Shown here: positions 5,807-6,790 of the stretch, piece after piece
How the letters are laid out: each line of letters starts with the position of its first letter
Numbering within the stretch: the first letter of the stretch is position 1
NCBI GenBank assembly: GCA_036508635.1
Contig: DATCGY010000200.1
Location: forward strand, 1 to 6,790
DNA: 6,790 bases
DNA from: FEN-727 sp036508635
Lineage (GTDB): Bacteria > Actinomycetota > Geothermincolia > Fen-727 > Anoxymicrobiaceae
Reading direction: 5' to 3'
The notes under the pieces: model-generated
Told to the model about the DNA's origin: nothing
Seen by the model: only the letters and a program-made list of their open reading frames with translations
Databases searched by the model: none
Translations under genes and position numbers: made by a program

Positions 5807-6748
5807 ATGACAACACTCAAGAGAGTGGCTCCAGCAGTCTCGTGCATGCTCTTGCTCTCATTTGCCGCGGCTGCCTTTGCGGGGTGTGGCTCCAGCAACG
5901 GAAACAATGCGACTTACTCCACGGGCCAATTCACGAAGCCTCCCGTTCGCAAGGTCAAGGTCGGCGACATGAGCATGGCGTACCGTGTCTACGGTAGTGG
6001 ATATCCCCTACTGATGCTGGCCGCGTCCAGCTCGACCCAGGACGACTGGGACCCGAACGTTATATCAGAGCTAGCCTCGAAGTATAAGGTGATAACGCTC
6101 GATTATCGCGGGATGGGTTTAAGCACTTCGGGAATAAAGGCTTTCACGGTTTCCCGGTTCGCGGCGGACACCGCCGGGTTCATGGACGCACTCGGCATAA
6201 CAAAAGCAAACATGCTCGGCTGGTCCATGGGCACAAACGTCGGCCAGGAACTTTCACTGACTTATCCAGGGAAAGTGGACAGGCTTGTTCTTTACGCCGC
6301 TGACTGCGGCGGGCCCCAGTACGTCCAGCCCTCACGGGAAGTTGCACAAAAACTCTCGGATATGTCGGGCGGCCTTCTGGAGCAGGCGCAGAGACTGCTG
6401 CCTTTGCTGTTCACCCCCACGTGGTGGTCCGACCGCAAGAACGTTGCCTACGTAATGAACGCACTTGGCTCTTCGACGGAACCGATGCCTGCGGAGAGTG
6501 TGACAGAGCAGGACAGAGCAATGATCGAGTGGAAGGGAACATATGACCGCCTTCCGTCGATAAAAAGCCCCACCTTGCTCGTCACCGGCGACGAAGACGT
6601 CATCACTCCGCCACAGAACTCGCGGATCATAATCGGTCGCATTCCTGACGTCAGGCTGGTCGTGTTGCACGGAGGGGGTCACGGAGTCCAGTACCAGTAC
6701 CCCGCGGCGTTCGCTGGAGTCGTTTGCGATTTTCTGTCGAGCAGATAG
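5807..6748 (+). CDS. Secreted lipoprotein alpha/beta-hydrolase
   Basis: A 313-residue protein exported by a lipoprotein signal peptide: a short basic start (MTTLKR), a hydrophobic core (about residues 7-25) and the lipobox FAGC with lipidated Cys27, followed by a flexible Gly/Ser/Asn linker. The mature part is an alpha/beta-hydrolase: strand and turn VITLDYRGMGLS (about 95-106), nucleophile elbow GWSMG with Ser140, a cap region (about 165-245), acid loop TGDEDVITP with Asp264, and GGGHG with His292. The triad Ser-Asp-His is complete. Such proteins hydrolyse esters, lactones or C-C bonds; this one would act at the outer face of the cytoplasmic membrane or cell surface. Unusually, the HG motif normally after the first core strand is replaced by LAASSS (71-76). 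GAGGAG (5794-5799) is a good ribosome site 7 nt before the ATG. It follows the radical enzyme by 98 bp, so co-transcription is possible but not shown. Confidence 0.92.
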   Translation: MTTLKRVAPAVSCMLLLSFAAAAFAGCGSSNGNNATYSTGQFTKPPVRKVKVGDMSMAYRVYGSGYPLLMLAASSSTQDDWDPNVISELASKYKVITLDYRGMGLSTSGIKAFTVSRFAADTAGFMDALGITKANMLGWSMGTNVGQELSLTYPGKVDRLVLYAADCGGPQYVQPSREVAQKLSDMSGGLLEQAQRLLPLLFTPTWWSDRKNVAYVMNALGSSTEPMPAESVTEQDRAMIEWKGTYDRLPSIKSPTLLVTGDEDVITPPQNSRIIIGRIPDVRLVVLHGGGHGVQYQYPAAFAGVVCDFLSSR

Positions 6749-6761
6749 CGGGGGGGTCTTA

Positions 6762-6790
6762 ATGAACGAGCAGATAGACAAGGTCTTCCG
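6762..6790 (+). CDS. Start of an unidentified gene, cut by the right edge
   Basis: An ATG at 6762 begins 14 nt after the hydrolase stop codon and is preceded by a purine-rich GGGGGGG tract (about 6750-6756), a plausible ribosome site. Only MNEQIDKVF plus part of a tenth codon is visible. The tight spacing suggests translation in the same operon as the hydrolase. The beginning resembles that of some ECF-type sigma factors (...VFREE...), but nine residues cannot establish that. Confidence 0.45.

Overview
This window (roughly 60% G+C by eye, with frequent ATA isoleucine and AGG arginine codons) looks like a chromosomal segment of a GC-rich obligate or facultative anaerobe. The anaerobic signature is a complete glycyl radical enzyme, a family destroyed by oxygen. 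An iron-sulfur flavoenzyme of the old yellow enzyme/FadH type supports it. The phylum cannot be fixed from the sequence. A deep-branching anaerobic actinobacterium or another GC-rich sediment or subsurface bacterium would fit, but that is inference. There are no tRNA or rRNA genes, insertion sequences, CRISPR arrays or phage genes.

Layout, left to right. Positions 2-1111 (+) hold the C-terminal ~370 residues of an NADH:flavin oxidoreductase / 2,4-dienoyl-CoA reductase-like protein, cut by the left edge. A 172-bp spacer contains a good sigma-70-like promoter and a CCCGGG inverted repeat. It leads into a TetR-family repressor (1284-1982, +). Convergent to it is an NAD(P)-dependent extended SDR resembling the hopanoid-associated epimerase HpnA and dihydroflavonol reductases (2038-3084, -). 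A 182-bp divergent control region separates that gene from an 813-residue glycyl radical enzyme (3267-5708, +), which has both the thiyl-radical cysteine with its Cys-x-Glu dyad and the C-terminal glycyl loop. Next comes a predicted lipoprotein alpha/beta-hydrolase (5807-6748, +). Only the first nine codons of a following gene are visible (6762 to the right edge).

How the genes may work together (inference). A flavin/Fe-S enoate-type reductase, an SDR reductase/epimerase, a radical lyase/dehydratase/decarboxylase and a surface hydrolase, with a local TetR regulator, would make a plausible inducible anaerobic catabolic locus. The glycyl radical enzyme is the item of greatest interest. It has the catalytic residues of the eliminase/decarboxylase branch, but its N-terminal third and substrate-pocket neighbourhood match no characterised subfamily I can recognise. 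No radical-SAM activating enzyme lies in the window. Intergenic stretches are short (none exceeds 200 bp), and no convincing rho-independent terminator with a U-tract was found.
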